64,000 nucleotides of DNA from Corythucha ciliata (GCA_038030265.1 CM075942.1:71242926-71306925), one strand, 5' to 3'. Shown: positions 51,454 to 64,000, numbered from the stretch's first letter. Notes: generated by a model not told the origin, from the sequence alone. Translations and numbers: made by a program.

Positions 51454-52168
51454 ATGCGCTTCATTCCACAGAAGGTGCGACTTGACGTGGGGCCGCACGC
51501 ATCAGTTGAGGAGGAGGGCAAGGAAGGTGGAAAACATCGTCACAGCGCTCTATTCGGCCCTGGCCCCCTGTTAATCCTCGGAACGGGGCCCTCGGGATGT
51601 GGCAAAACGAGCGCCATAGTCGCATTGTTACTGGACGAAAACGGACTACGATATGATAACGTTTATGTCTTTTGCAAAACATTGAATCAGCCCAAATATC
51701 AGTTTCTTGCGCGTGTGTTTGAGGGCCTCAATGGTTTGGGGTACTACCCATCGGACGACATTGAGAATATTCCATCACCAAGCGAGCTGAAACCTAATTC
51801 GATCGCGGTTTTTGATGATATGATATTAGCACCGCAAAACAAGGTACGTGAATATTTCACGATGGGGAAGGCATTCAGGAATCGATGTAATATACCTGGC
51901 CCAGTCCTATACTCACGTTCAAAAACATCTTATTCGCGAAAATGCAAATTTCCTCATTGTGTTTCCCCAGGACCTTTTAAATTTAAAACATATCCACACG
52001 GATCACATAGGGCCCGACATGCCGTGGTCTGATTTTCAAAACATCACCGTGGAATGCTGGAAACGCGGCCGGTTTTTTGTTATCGACAAACAAATGCCGG
52101 TAACTAATGTCGAAGGAGGCAGCGGTGGACGGTACCGCAGTGGCTTTCACGTCTATTTAGTACCTTGA
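51454..52168 (+). pseudogene. Copy of the Polinton packaging ATPase, one-base frameshift
   Basis: Nearly identical to 44750-45463, with only a handful of substitutions. One extra G near 51865 (FTMG region) shifts the frame, so the sensor region and C-terminus are read out of frame; the correct frame resumes as a separate ORF to 52168. Not functional as it stands. It is a fragment: no other Polinton genes are nearby on the left. Confidence 0.85.
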
Positions 52169-52190
52169 AAGGGTGAGAAACACGACAGTC

Positions 52191-52988
<798 letters not shown>

Positions 52989-53512
52989 GCACGATGAGCG
53001 CCCTAGAAGGTTTCGCCATTCATGAGGAGATTTTGAAGAATAGTTCGTGCCTAAATGAAAGGGCGGAGATTCCGGCTTCCTCCTTCCTATCTCTCCTCCC
53101 CTCTTTGCCACCCTCCATCAAAAGGAAGAAAACGATCCCTCTTAATTGACCTTGGCTGTAGAATTGGTTTATTACTTGACAACGTGCTGTGCACGCGAAT
53201 ACACAGATGGATAGGTAAGGGTGAATTTTATTTTGTTGTGTGTGAAATTATTCGTTTGTTTATTTATTTAATTTATTCTTAATTATTATTTATTTGACTA
53301 ATTACTCTTAATAATTATTCTTTTGTTAGTAACTGCCAGTCCGGTGTGTGTTTGTTATTCATGTCCCTTCTTGTTATTGTTTGTCAAATAGATCCCCGAT
53401 GATGGCTTCATAGAAGCAGAAAACCGGTTCGGAAAAATAAAGAATTTGAGTGGGCAGACAAGAGTTTCATTTTGTAAATTGAGACTGAAACCCACAATTT
53501 CCCCCGCCAGGA
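52989..53512. other. Repeat-derived DNA, possible retroelement 3' end
   Basis: A short frame at 52993-53148 ends in KRKKTIPLN. Further on, a CCCCGATGATGGCTTCATAG...AACCGGTTCGG segment (about 53394-53440) resembles the closing part of Penelope-like elements. No retroelement protein supports it. The polycystin-like gene ends at 53513 on the other strand. Confidence 0.3.
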
Positions 53513-54605
53513 TCATAATGCACGACGATAGTAGTAAATTTGAGACGCTTTGTTGAATAGAGTCAAAATGAAAATGACGAGTCCAACGTACAGGATGATT
53601 TGATTGACTCTAGCAATAAAATGAGGAAAAAATGAATTCGTCCTGTTTTGATCTATTAACGCCATTTTGACCTATACCTAATAGTGTACATTTCTTCGAT
53701 CAAGTACAGAGGCATAGCTTTCAAGATGAATAATATGGCGAGGCGTTCTATGTATAGCGTTCCAAAGAAGAAACAAAGGGCCGATATCAAATACGAGAAC
53801 AGTATGATAATAAGAAAGAGAACTATGAGAGTGTATTTCGCCATGTATATAGCTTTTCTGAACTTGACATAACCGATGAGGCCGTGGATTCGCGTTACAG
53901 CAATGGACGTGATGACGATAACGAAGCATCTGCGGAACGAACCAAAAATTAAAACGTCACCACCAACGCAGAATCCGTTAATTTACCCAGTCACGCAGTG
54001 CGCAAAAAAGTTATAATTAAAAGCCGGATACAAACTGGTGTACACGTCTCTTGGCGCCGCGGCTAATTTGTCGGAGAATAGGACAAAGTACAGAAAACGA
54101 GTGAAAAACACGGAAATGAACCACAGTCCGACTACGATGAGAGCCAGATTATTGAGTCCACTCCAATTGGCGATATAATCAGAAAATCCTTTTCTCGACA
54201 GATAATAAATGGTGTTGATGACGTTAATCAGAAGAATTAAAACGACGACAACAGTCAAAACAAGGATTCCCAGTTCACTAGGGCTAGATGAAAATTGAAT
54301 CGACGCTGTTTCAATCTGGGGGAAAAAGTGACAACATTCATCATTTGCACACTGTAGACAGTGCGAAATTCATACGGAAAGTTTGGCGGTAAAAAGTCCG
54401 CTAGGAAGTGTCTCAACGACAACGCTCATGGACGTGAACAGATTAGAATTTACGTTGTAGAGATTGATTTCGAAAAAGACGGATCGAGTACGATTGTCGA
54501 TCCAAACGTCGGCCACTAGGTCAGTGACTTTCCACGTTGCATTGGCAAATGACCAGTACAGATCGACTGGATAGCCAGTTCATTTGTAAAGATTTCCAGA
54601 TTTTC
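53513..54605 (-). CDS. Polycystin-family (PKD channel) gene, 3' exons
   Basis: The last four exons, joined by short phase-consistent introns. Exon 54605-54376 encodes GKSGNLYK-stop-TGYPVDLYW, then WIDNRTRSVFFEINLYNVNSNLF, the end of the polycystin (TOP) domain. Exon 54315-53997 holds a membrane segment and the GFSDYIANWSGLNNLALIVVG loop. Exon 53929-about 53687 has further membrane segments (YTLIVLFLIIILFSYLISALCFFFG). Exon 53642-53513 has a last membrane segment and the stop. An in-frame TGA at 54582-54580 interrupts the first of these exons, where the family has a residue before (G)GYxVDL. The preceding exon is 6.6 kb away at 61201. Likely a membrane channel or receptor subunit; possibly decayed. 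Confidence 0.65.
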
Positions 54606-55979
54606 CTGCGCATTGAAAAAAAAAAAAAATCATTAGTTTGTCAGGATACTCTGTAATGGCGAAAAGGCTAGGGTTGAAAAAAGTATGCTGAGGTGTTTCG
54701 ACGTCGAGACTCAGGGGGGAAACATTTCCCAAGGCGTATTGTACCCAGGACACAACCGCACACACCGCAGGACAGCCGCACTTGTTAGTAACGGCTCTAT
54801 CAAAAAGCAAAATGTTGCAGGTATTATCTTTTGAGACCTTTTGTGGATTTCAATTCAATCCTTTAAATACTATTTTATTGATTGGGGGGGGGGGGCGAGC
54901 TCCTCTTAAATGTAAAATTTTGGCGGCTTCATATCACTGAGTAACTGATGGGCTTGGTGATCGGCCCGGGTATCGATGCCCGGTGCATGGGAGGAGGATG
55001 CATTGCAACATCCAAAACCTACCTACTTATCGTGATCCAAAACAGTGTTTTTTTCTCTTCCATTGTGAGGCGGTGATGGAAATTACCAGCTGCGCAGGTT
55101 CAGTCGGAGAACAATACAGGGAATTCCCCAACAGATTCACTCTCACTCCCATACGCAAAAATCTGGGAATTCGGCACCGAAATCCAGAACATTCGACGAA
55201 AAAATCAAAATGTTGCCTCACGGTCTTATCAGAGTTATGCGCGCCTGGTCCCTGGTAAAACGTAATTTCAGAGCTTCTTCTTTGTCGAGAACCAAATTGT
55301 ATGGCTCTACCTCTTTCTAAATCCCAATTTCACATTATTATCAATTTTTCTTAAACCGAATTTCGTTCCTTTAGTTCTTTATAAAATTGGTGCCACAGGT
55401 TAGCCTGATGTCACGCAGTTTTATTCTTCGAAAACAAAATTTTATGGGTAAATACGAGGGACAATTCTGTCGCCGGTATTTCAATTAAAAGGGATTAATT
55501 AAGCTGATGTTACCCGGAAGACTCGGAAAGGCAAAGCCTATTGGGAATTCAAGCTATCACTTGGAGCGCTGCCGTCTGATAATGAAAAGAGTACTCCTTG
55601 GTAGAATTCCTACTGATTTCAATGACAGTGCCGGGTTTCTTAATTACATTCGTGGTTTTAAATGTTGATTGAGAGCTCGAAATGAATGAATTTATGTTTC
55701 CTGGTTGGAATACTGTATTGCGGGCCAACACAAGTCAATTTTGCGAGTGGCCATTATGATGGAAAAATCCAAGCTTCCAAAAAGAAATGCCTCGGAGGGA
55801 ATTCCCTCTCTTGAAAAACACCGGCAACACCAACAAAACAGTATCTGTGTTTTACTCAAATGTGTCGAACTTCCTTACCCAATGGACTTCAAAGGCGGCT
55901 TCGATAGCCAATGAATGATGGAAAGAGGAGTCTCCTTTATTCTGACAAAAGGGGTGTAAATAATGAACCTCACCTGGGG

Positions 55980-56960
55980 GTCTCAATTTTTGCCATGAAT
56001 TGAAGATCTCCTCCATTTTTGTAGCAAATTAGCGATTTTTTACCTTTTCAGCAGTGAATTAGCTTTTTTTCTCACTTTAAGCTGCAAGTATAGCGTTTTT
56101 CATTAATCTCAGCTGCGGTGAAGTGATTTTTGTCAACATTGGCCGCAAATTAGTGATGCATGAAATATTTTTGTCACGCATTAACAATTTTTTTCCAACT
56201 TTCAGCTATGGACTAGCGCTTTTTCCCAGTTTTCGGCCCGATGTTGCCTTCAGAAGCCATGGATTTGTTTTTTCCTAAATTTTAACCTCGAGTCAGCGTT
56301 ATTACTAAAGCTCGGTGCACACGATGCATTTTTTTTGAAGCATGATGGCCTGCCTGTTCTAAAAAACGTCCGGTCACTGCTGGGGATCATATGTTTTTTT
56401 TCACCATGCAAGTAAACATGCTTCGAAAAATGCATCGTGTGCACCGAGCTTAAATTTTAGTCGTGAATTAGCGTTTTTTTCCACTTTTTAGAAGTGAATT
56501 AGTTGATTTTTTTCATTTGAATCAGCGAATTAGCGTTTTTCCTATACTTTATCCGCAAATTAACAGATCCTTCACTACTTTAGCCGCGAATTAATTAGGG
56601 ATTCTTTTCAGTTGAGTGCGCGAAATGGAATTGTTCGAAGTTTAGCCGCTAAGTAGAGCTTTAGGTCAATTTCATTAGCGAATTAGCAATGTTTCTAAAT
56701 TTTTGACGTGGATTACCGTTCGTCCCAATTTTAGCAGCTAGTTATTAGCCATTTTTCTGAATGTCAGTCATGAATTAAGCATTTATCGAAATTTCAGCAA
56801 TTTCAGTTACGCGAATTCGTCATTTTTTTTTTCAATTTTAGCCCCGAATTAGCGTGTTTTTTCTATTGCACAGCGCTTTTGCTTCATTTTAGTCATAAAA
56901 TGGCATTTACACACCGCGAATCAGAGATTTTTTGTCAATTTCGATCTCGATGTTTCATCA
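55980..56960. repeat. Degenerate 30-bp array, reverse orientation
   Basis: Diverged copies of the complement of the 12340-13850 unit (CCGCGAATTAGCGTTTTT words). A 142-bp MITE interrupts it at 56309-56450. Confidence 0.65.
56309..56450. mobile_element. 142-bp MITE with TAA duplication, PIF/Harbinger-like
   Basis: About 26-bp inverted ends starting AGCTCGGTGCACACGATGCA; TAA on both sides (56306-56308, 56451-56453). The three-base AT-rich duplication fits PIF/Harbinger. It resembles the ends of the element at 17860-18721. Confidence 0.6.
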
Positions 56961-57459
56961 AGCTAACGCGAATAAACGGTTTTCAACTGTTTTAGTCACG
57001 AATATTAGCGCTTTTCCCCAACTTTTTGCTGCGTTAGTACTTGGCCGCAAGAACTGCATATTAGTGCGCCTTCTCATCTTTATCCGCTAAAGGACTTAAA
57101 AAAAAACTGGGGAGCAGAGTACTTTCTCTATTTTAGCCACGAATGTTACCCCCAGAAGGCCGCGTTTTTTGTCAATTTGAGCCTTCAGAATAGCGCTTTT
57201 GTGGGCTAAATACTTAAATAGAATATTCAGCTACACTCCTCGCAGATCACCTGCTTTGTCCCATTCCGCTCTGGGTCGGATGAATTGGAAATCGTCGAAA
57301 GGTGCCAATAGCGCTGTCCAACCGCATGCCAAAAACTCGTTTTCACGTACCTATACATACAAGAACATGGATCCTTAAGGGGAAGTTGCACGGGTGATTC
57401 CTCGAGGGTAGAAGTTAGCGGAAACGACAATTTTCGGCTTCTAAATTCAAATTCGTGGC

Positions 57460-58270
57460 TCAAGCTGAGAAAACGCGTTAATTCATAGCTGAAAGCGAAA
57501 AAATTGGCTAAATTTGAAGCTATAATTAAGAAAAAATGCTAATTCACGGGTGAAATTAAGAAAAATGGCTCTTTAGCGGTTAAACTCAGACAAAACACAA
57601 GTTCATTGCAAAAATTCAGAAAAAACGGCTAAAATGGTGATAAATCGCCAATCTGTGGGTGTGGCTAACCGCTAAAATTGAAAAAGAAACGCTGAAGTGA
57701 GGAAAAAACGATGATTCGTGGTTCAAATGGGGAAAACGTCAAATTCGCTGCTTGTGAAGGTAACTTTGTGGCAAAAAGCAAAAAAAATCGCGAATTCACT
57801 GCCCAATTCAGAAAAAACCTTTAGGTAATTCGTGACGAAAATTTGGGAAAACTCTAATTCGTGGCCGAAATGTAGAAAAATCAATAATTTCAGCGGCTAA
57901 AATGAGAGAACACGCTAATGTGTGGTTAAAATCAAGTTGCATTGCTATTTAATTTGCGGGGGGATTGGGGCTAATTTGAGACAATTTGCTAATTCACAGA
58001 AAATTGAGAAAATGGCAAGCCGTGGTCTCCGGAGGCAACTTCATGGCCAATTAGCAAAACGTGATAATGCTCGGCACAAATTGAGAAAGAACGCTAACTT
58101 GCGGAAAAAGGTGAAAAAAAAATCGCAAATTCGCGGTTAAAATGGAAATAAATCGCTTATTCACGTTTAAAATGGGTAAAAATATCCAATTCACCGACGA
58201 AATTGAGAAGAAGCGCTGAAGTGTTGAAAAAACATTAATTCGCGGTTAACGTGGAGAAATCACCAAACCG
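57460..58270. repeat. Degenerate 30-bp array, forward orientation
   Basis: The same unit as 12340-13850 in the same orientation (AAAACGCTAATTCGCGG words), so the array flips direction between 56960 and 57460. Confidence 0.65.
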
Positions 58271-58483
58271 CTGCTTAATCTAACAGTGAATTCATGGGGC
58301 GCTGTTGAAAGATTCGCCCGAGGCCGCATAATTGTCCAGTGTTGAACTGTGCAGACAAAATGTTATGAAAAAAGTAGCGTGTGGACCGGCCTTTACACAT
58401 GTCCGCGTGTTCTTTCAAAAGTCCGCTAGTGGTGTAATAAAAGTCCTTTCACATGTGACAATTATTGCTGGGAAATTGTGTTA

Positions 58484-60216
58484 GGCCCCTTTCAAGGTGC
58501 GTTTACACCGAAGTGTCTGACATTTATGTATCTACCAGTAGCGTAGCGTGGGTCCAATTGTTGGTTTACCGCAACCGCACCCCCCCCCCCTCACCCCCAC
58601 CAACGGTGATTTTTGCTTTCAAGTACAACTTCGAAGAATGTGAATGGGAAAGCTCCAAATTTAGTAGTAAGCAAATAGTTGTTGAAACTGTTTAACGTGG
58701 ACAAGTTGTTGACTGATCATAAATCTCCCAGCGGATAACTTTCCAGTTAAAATATTTTGAAACTTCAAAAATCTGGCTTGCATGCTCAACACGTTTTGAG
58801 GGCAATTCCTGTTCCTGTTTGGCCAAGAGCCGAACGATCACTTCCCTATTTTTTTAAAGTTTTTCATTATGTAATGAAATCGAGTGGGCTTTTTGTTGGT
58901 CCAGCAACAGATTTATTCTGGGCGTTTTGCCGAATTGGAAGAGGTCAAATGACGCCTTAACGTGGGCCTGACAAAAGTTTGGTGGTTTTGGGCAGAGTGG
59001 GTGAGAGTGAGGGCTAATGAATTTGAAAACTCAAGGGACGGGGAAAACGGTGAAAAGGAGGCACGAAAAACAAAATAGTTTCCCCTTGGAACGGCACCTA
59101 GACAACCATTTGTAACGGTCGTAATTGTCCCTTTTAAAATGCCTAGGGTACTCACGGTTTAGCGAGTTCCGGACATCGGGGCCAACTTTTTTTATGTAGG
59201 TATAGGTTACACAAGGGTTACCCTATCACGATTTGCATTGGATGGGGGGTAGATAACAGTCCACCTGAATATAACCTCTTTGGCCCCGTTGTCGGCCTCC
59301 CGGTTTCGCTCTTACATGGATGTAGTCAGAGTCGGAAGCTCAGATTCGGAACGACCGCTGGACTCAACTACCCATTTTCTTCGAAAGTACGCGTGAAAAA
59401 ACTTTTGCGATAAATACAAAAAGTGACACAATGGCACTCCATTGCCTTTAAAAATAGATGACACGAACACAAAAATAGTTTTAAATACACAAATATTAAT
59501 TTATTTATACTAATGTAAACTACAGGCCGGCTGAATCAGACGGATAAACTGACAAACGGGAAGGTATTGGGGATCACGTGGTTTGGAGCGAAGCTGAGAA
59601 GGGGACAGCCCAACGAAAGGCAAGCAAGGGAATTTGCAAGTTGACCGCAGAAATCCAGCGCTATCCTTTTACATAAACCAACGCGCCACCCCGCCTTCCC
59701 CAAGCATCAACCCCTCGACCCTCCAGCCATTATGAAAAAACCGGCAATTCCCCTGCGCTCAGCCCCCTCAATCTGCTCCACCAAAGTTCCCCGCCCGCTA
59801 CAGCCTCAAGCCCATCATTGGGGTACATTATGTAACTAAGTTGAGAGAAAAAAAAAATAGTAAAACATCGTTTCTACAGGCAATTTCAGCTCAAAAACGA
59901 AAGAATTTCAAAAACCGTTCTCATTTAAAAATTTTATGAAAGATAAAACACAATTCTCCGACTATGAAATAAAAATTAAAATTCTTCAAAATCGTTGGTA
60001 TAGCGGCGCTTAACCCACTATACCAGAGAACACGCCCCTGGTATCTACACTTATGTCTCGACATAAATGTAAAGTGTCAGACACTTCTATATTGACCGTA
60101 CAAATTCTGATAAAAATATCTGGAAGTTTGTGTTTACACCAAGGAAATTTGTGTCTGACCCTAAATTTCAAGTAATAAGCGTAGCTCGGCAATGTAAACG
60201 CACCTTGAAACCCCAA

Positions 60217-60280
<64 letters not shown>

Positions 60281-60388
60281 AAGTAGCCCTTTTTAAAAAA
60301 ATTAACAGATGCTCCAAGCCCGAAATTGTCTGTTTGCAGTGATTGAACATATTGTTGAACAAAAAAAAATACTCGTATAAAAGGGGCC
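58484..60388. mobile_element. Possible PIF/Harbinger-type element, TTA duplication
   Basis: The left end TTA|GGCCCCTTTCAAGG and right end AAAGGGGCC|TTA are inverted and flanked by TTA (58481-58483, 60389-60391). Inside the right part, a mirrored GTAAACGCACCTTGAAA (about 60190) and AAGTGTCTGACA words match the left end, suggesting the poly-T segment 60220-60375 was inserted later. No transposase seen. Confidence 0.4.
60220..60274. repeat. Poly-T run of about 54
   Basis: Uninterrupted T-run, longer than the one at 13970. It may be the tail of a retroposed sequence on the minus strand. Confidence 0.6.
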
Positions 60389-60983
60389 TTAATAAGTTTT
60401 TATCGCATATTCTTTTGGGAAAAGTATGTATCGCTTCGCTCAATTTTAGCGATGGACACGACACGAATTTTGTGATGTTGCTTCAATTTGGCAAATTTCT
60501 TAGGCCGGGATCGACCACATCACTTTAAAGTTCTGTTTAGGTTTAGCCTTGCCTTAAGATGAGCTTATGAGCTTAAAATCCAATCAGAATTGAGTATTGC
60601 AGGCCTAGAGTGACACCCGAAGACGGAACAATTTGTTCGGGATGGACGATTCACACGTGTACTGACAGAGGAAAAAATTGAAAAGAAAATGGATGTAATT
60701 GTGTATCATTACATACTTGGCAATGGAAAAAGTCTAGTAGCTCCAACAAAAATTAAAATTGTTGAAGCAACATTAAAACAATAAAAAATAGTCACTCAAA
60801 CCGGCACTTTTGTGGGCGATATTGATAAAAGAGTACTTTTTCTAGTAGTTCACCCGAAAATCCGCCAGACCTCGTATCCGATAGCATGAATTCCCAATAG
60901 CCCGTCAAGTTAAACGTGACCCTCGCCCTCCTGTGATCAGCCCTTCTAGCTATTTTTCCTTACAACCAATTCGGTAACAGTGA

Positions 60984-61160
60984 ACCTGGCCTGGACACTT
61001 TTTGTGGGTTTGGCTGTTTCAAACATACACGGATTTGCCACTTTAAAACCTTCAATTTCATCAATTTCGCTCTGCCACCGCCCGAATTTCACGGCTCGGC
61101 CCCTTCAAAAGATTAATTGCTTGGATTTGAATCTTTCAAAATCTAGGGTTATCTTTTTTG
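60984..61160. repeat. Short degenerate array like 16740-17300
   Basis: Contains GGGTTTGGCTGTTTCAAA, ATTTGCCACTTTAAAA and CAATTTCG words in a 33-38 bp rhythm, matching the array inside the hAT element. Confidence 0.45.
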
Positions 61161-61200
61161 CCCTAGGATCATCTAGCCTTATTCGACGTCAAGCGCTTAC

Positions 61201-61987
61201 CGAGAAATTCTCCAGTTTCCAATTCATATTTGTTCATGTACCACCACAGATCTTTTCTGCTGAACTTTCGAAATTTAGGGTCGTACGGCTCCCAGCCGGG
61301 TCGGTAATCCTTTTGGTCCTCCCTGTAAGCCAATGCTCCGTGCATGTCTTTTGGATACCACCGATGAAATGCCTCAGGAATGTTCACTTTGTCTGCAGAA
61401 GAAACAGAAAAGCAACAGAGTGTAGGAATGATAACCATCTTCCGGAAGACGCTGCTGTCTCAATCTCGGCACTCCTAACAGTTTGCTCGAGTAATCGACG
61501 ACAAATCCTTTAACGCTCGTAGCACCGTGTAAGTCGGAATTATTAAAGACGCTCTCGGGATTCTCATTTGCTGCAGAAATTTGTGTGAGAAAAGTTGCAC
61601 GTTCAGTGTTGCTGTGGGGAGGGGGTTACCTTCTGTTTCGAGGGTTTCATTGTTGTACCATCTGATACGATGTAGCAAAGGAATGCTCGAGTATTGAAGA
61701 TAATTATAAAAACTGTAAATTATTAATTGACGTTAGACAAGTCCCCTAGCATGGACGGGGAGTGATGAACGTTACTCCAGTAAACAATGAACATCGTCAA
61801 CATCTACACCAAGGGGCGACGTATTTTCGGAAAATTGAGTCGCGAGCTGTAGATTGTTATAATAGATACCCGTGATGCCAAAGTAGTACATAATGAACGA
61901 GACTGACGCGCAGAGAAGAAGAAGAATTGTGGACGCGAAAAATATTTCGTTTCGAGTTCGCTGCACCGTCCTTTTCCATCCGAATTT
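61201..61987 (-). CDS. Polycystin-family gene, middle exons (polycystin domain)
   Basis: Four exons. 61987-61810: basic lead, TEIFFASTILLLLCASVSFIMYY-type membrane segment, YYNNLQLATQF. 61712-61630: FYNYLQYSSIPLLHRIRWYNNET, like the family's FWxWLExxLLPxLxxxxWYN. 61570-61436 (in a frame not obvious from long ORFs): GFVVDYSSKLLGVPRLRQQR, the hallmark LLGVPRLRQLRV of polycystins. 61392-61201: an aromatic-rich stretch YRPGWEPYDPKF...LWWYMNKYELETGEF. The 43-nt intron between the last two is very short. The junction 61810/61712 is off by one base with the splice sites I can see, so an indel or another exon boundary is needed there. Confidence 0.7.
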
Positions 61988-62056
61988 CTGGAGTTTTTTT
62001 AATTTTATAGGAAATTCCATTTAAAAACGATATTTTCCAGTTTAAAAAAAAAAAAA

Positions 62057-63195
62057 TCGCTCCGGCAGCTGGCGGTGGGAAAGAGTGCATTTCATTATGT
62101 ATACGGATACCCTAAGCTGTCCCAGAAGTAATAATTTTGATACCATTATTTGTTTCATTAAGCCGAACTTCTTTTTCTATTTTCACCGCCCTCTCTTCAA
62201 AATGTCGAAAAGTTTCGGTAGTTTTCCAAGGGCTTTGTTATATTAAATTTTATAATACCCGTATTTTATAATACCTAAAAGTGTGAATTTAAGCGATTTT
62301 TTTGAAATTTCATCCCCCACTTCACTCTCCCCCATCAAAGTTTTCGATAAATCTCAATGGAACCCAGGGCTTTCGTTACATTAAACTATTGAGTCGAATT
62401 TTAGAGCGCTAAGATGAACTAGTGAAGTTCAACGCTATTTTTACACTTCCACACCGGAAGGACCACCCCCACCACCTTGACTTTTTCGAAAAATTAAAAT
62501 GGGAATCAAAGGCTACTCTAGCATGGAGTATACGTACCGAATATGATGCTTCTAGAATCAACTGGTGATTTATAGTGATTTTTTGACCATTTAACCCCTA
62601 TTTTCCCCCCCTCCACCTTGACCGATTTGGCCCAAATGCAATAACGACCTGGGTCTTATGACTACTGATTTTTGTGCCAAAGCGCGTTCCGCTAAATTGA
62701 TTTATTCGAGAGTTATCGTGCTAACAAGACCACACACTTACTTCCACTCCGGGGGCAACACCCCCTCCCCTTCGACTTTTTCAAAAAATTAAAATGGGAA
62801 TCAAAGGCTACTCTAACATGGAGTATACGTACCGAATATGATGCTTCTAGAATCAACTGGTGATTTATAGTGATTTTTTTACCATTTCAACCCCTAATTT
62901 CCCCCCCTCCACCTCGACCGATTTGGCCCAAATGCAATAACGACCGGTGTCTTATGACTACTGATTTTTGTGCCAAAGCGCGTTCCGCTAAATTAATTTC
63001 TTCGAGAGTTATCGTGCTAACAAGGAAACAGCCATAAAGATATATATATATATAGAAATATAGAGATATATATGAATTCCGGAGACCACTGAATTCGTGT
63101 TCTAGAGGTTCTGAAACGTGAAAAAAACATGACATGACCCATGTTTGCCACCATCACGACGAGACCAATAGTGCATTTTCAGAATGAAATGCACT
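62057..63195. mobile_element. Helentron-like element with 296-bp repeats, copy 2
   Basis: Same start (TCGCTCCGGCAGCTGGCGG), same CTAAGCTGTCCCAGAAGTA leader, then about two and a half units of the 296-bp repeat (GAATCAAAGGCT at 62502 and 62799), a TA microsatellite, GAATTCCGGAGACCACTGAATTC-like stretch and the terminal hairpin (63170-63195). It lies in an intron of the polycystin-like gene, on both sides of which only about 70 bases of intron remain. Confidence 0.6.
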
Positions 63196-63202
63196 AAAAA
63201 AC

Positions 63203-63842
63203 CTGAATGTTTTTTAAAAGCATCGGTTTATATTCAGGGCGAGTTCGAGTCTGCAAGGCTTGATTAAGACGCTCTTGAACATTTTGATAGGGTGCTTTTG
63301 AATCGTAATCCACGTCTAATGTAAAAGCTTCGAGGGTTGAGGTCTGTATAGACGTGAATTGGTGAATAGCGGGATTGAGGGGACGGTGGTAGAGAAAGTC
63401 AAGGAGAAACCACCAAAACACCGAAGTATCGATCTTTTTCACGTGAATTGAAACCATTTTATTTTTTCACCATACCTTGAACAAGTAAGCGATCAGAACC
63501 GCTGCTACCAACAAATGAAAAGGGTTAGACACCAGAAGGTCGCTGAAGACGCTCAGCATAAACGTCGCCATCCAAATCAAGCTCTTTTTGACGCCGAATT
63601 TGAGCCCGTACAGAATGACGAAAAATGAACACACTAGAATGGTTATTACTGACGAAAACCTGCTCGAGTGTTGAGTTTATTAATGAGAAAGAGGAAAATC
63701 GAGAGGGACGAGTACCAAGCGAAAACTAGCCAGACGTTGAAAGGCTCTTTGAGCTTCGCAGGATCCCTTACGACGGGTTTGTACGGGACGGGCTCGACAA
63801 ACTTATTCTTTGCCATGTTGGACAAAAATGTCTTTGCTTTAG
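63203..63842 (-). CDS. Polycystin-1-like gene, upstream membrane exons
   Basis: Three exons. 63842-63716 carries a basic/proline lead and the start of a membrane segment (FNVWLVFA). After a 53-nt intron (63715-63663), 63662-63476 has another membrane segment, then YGLKFGVKKSLIWMATFM and SDLLVSNPFHLLVAAVLIAYLFK. This is the PKD1-type pattern (YGxxFGxxxSxxWLxSxxxSxxQxxxxxxPLKVLxxAxxxAxxxK). Exon 63343-63203 is a hydrophilic loop (DYDSKAPYQNVQERL, TRPEYKPM). The gene continues beyond the right edge; a short further exon near 63945-63905 (EHVPKKKEETHV) is likely. PKD1 type rather than PKD2 is inferred from the FG..KS..W segment. Confidence 0.6.
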
Positions 63843-64000
63843 CTATTTGAAAAATTAATCAAATTCTACAGAGCCACGCTGCAGCAAAAATGAAAATTAC
63901 CAACGTGCGTTTCCTCTTCTTTTTTCTTTGGGACATGTTCACCTAAAACCAAATAAAAATGACGCCCGCGATCCTATTTGATGACCCCAAAAGTGTTCCT

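Larger units (their letters stand above)
54606..61200 (-). other. 6.6-kb intron of the polycystin-like gene
   Basis: The donor GTAAGC (61200) follows exon 61201-61392 and a strong polypyrimidine acceptor (T-run, CAATGCGCAG, 54606) precedes exon 54605; the join keeps phase and restores the family motif. I see no convincing exon inside; the frames at 54600-54810, 55027-55260 and 55549-55914 lack recognisable content. The intron holds the repeats listed separately, a G-run near 54883 and repeat-free stretches at 54840-55980. Confidence 0.55.

Noticed and set aside
63641..63687. A 26-nt intron between 63636 and 63661 in the polycystin-like gene
   Set aside because: The join keeps frame, but a 53-nt intron at 63663-63715 also keeps frame and has more normal size and splice context.

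Overview
The window looks like a repeat-packed stretch of an invertebrate nuclear genome, probably an arthropod. The reasons are short GT-AG introns of about 43-67 nt, a TATA box spaced correctly from a TCAGTT initiator, and mobile elements of eukaryotic families: Polinton/Maverick, LINE with RNase H, hAT, Tc1/mariner, piggyBac, MULE and Helentron-like. No bacterial features are present. The species cannot be named from the sequence. All family assignments come from reading motifs by eye; no database search was run.

Layout. 1-545 is a decayed Polinton DNA polymerase fragment. 543-5400 holds fold-back and mariner-like elements. 5429-8810 carries a piggyBac transposase remnant and an unidentified transposon-type gene on the minus strand. 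10770-11829 is a FLYWCH/MULE transposase remnant. 14231-22856 is a minus-strand LINE that is interrupted by a 4.8-kb hAT element (14328-19142, perfect 8-bp target duplication) and followed by a perfect 1,059-bp inverted copy of its own RT region. 24624-26537 is a mariner-like element with a piggyBac-type MITE nested inside it. 27339-32215 is a partial, decaying Polinton (Polinton 1).

The centrepiece is a structurally complete 15.8-kb Polinton (Polinton 2, 34977-50770). It has 522-bp terminal inverted repeats and a 6-bp target duplication, TATGAC, and lies inside an array of about 296-bp repeats. It encodes protein-primed DNA polymerase B, a PLA2-domain capsid protein, an adenain-like protease, penton-like and major capsid proteins, a packaging ATPase, a capsid-associated protein, a retrovirus-like integrase with a chromodomain, a BIR-domain protein and several small proteins. 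All these reading frames are open. In both Polintons the protease frame follows the PLA2 frame at the slippery heptamer A_AAA_AAC, positioned at the PLA2 stop. This suggests the protease is made by -1 ribosomal frameshifting as a fusion to a minor capsid protein; I regard this as the most interesting signal here.

51001-52988 is a mosaic holding a near-identical, frameshifted copy of the Polinton 2 ATPase and the start of its neighbour, ending in a pure 220-bp CCG tract. From about 53513 to the right edge runs a minus-strand host gene of the polycystin-1/PKD family. Its exons can be joined across introns, one of 6.6 kb filled with degenerate 30-bp repeats and one containing a second copy of the 296-bp-repeat (Helentron-like) element. 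It has one in-frame TGA and one junction that does not keep frame.
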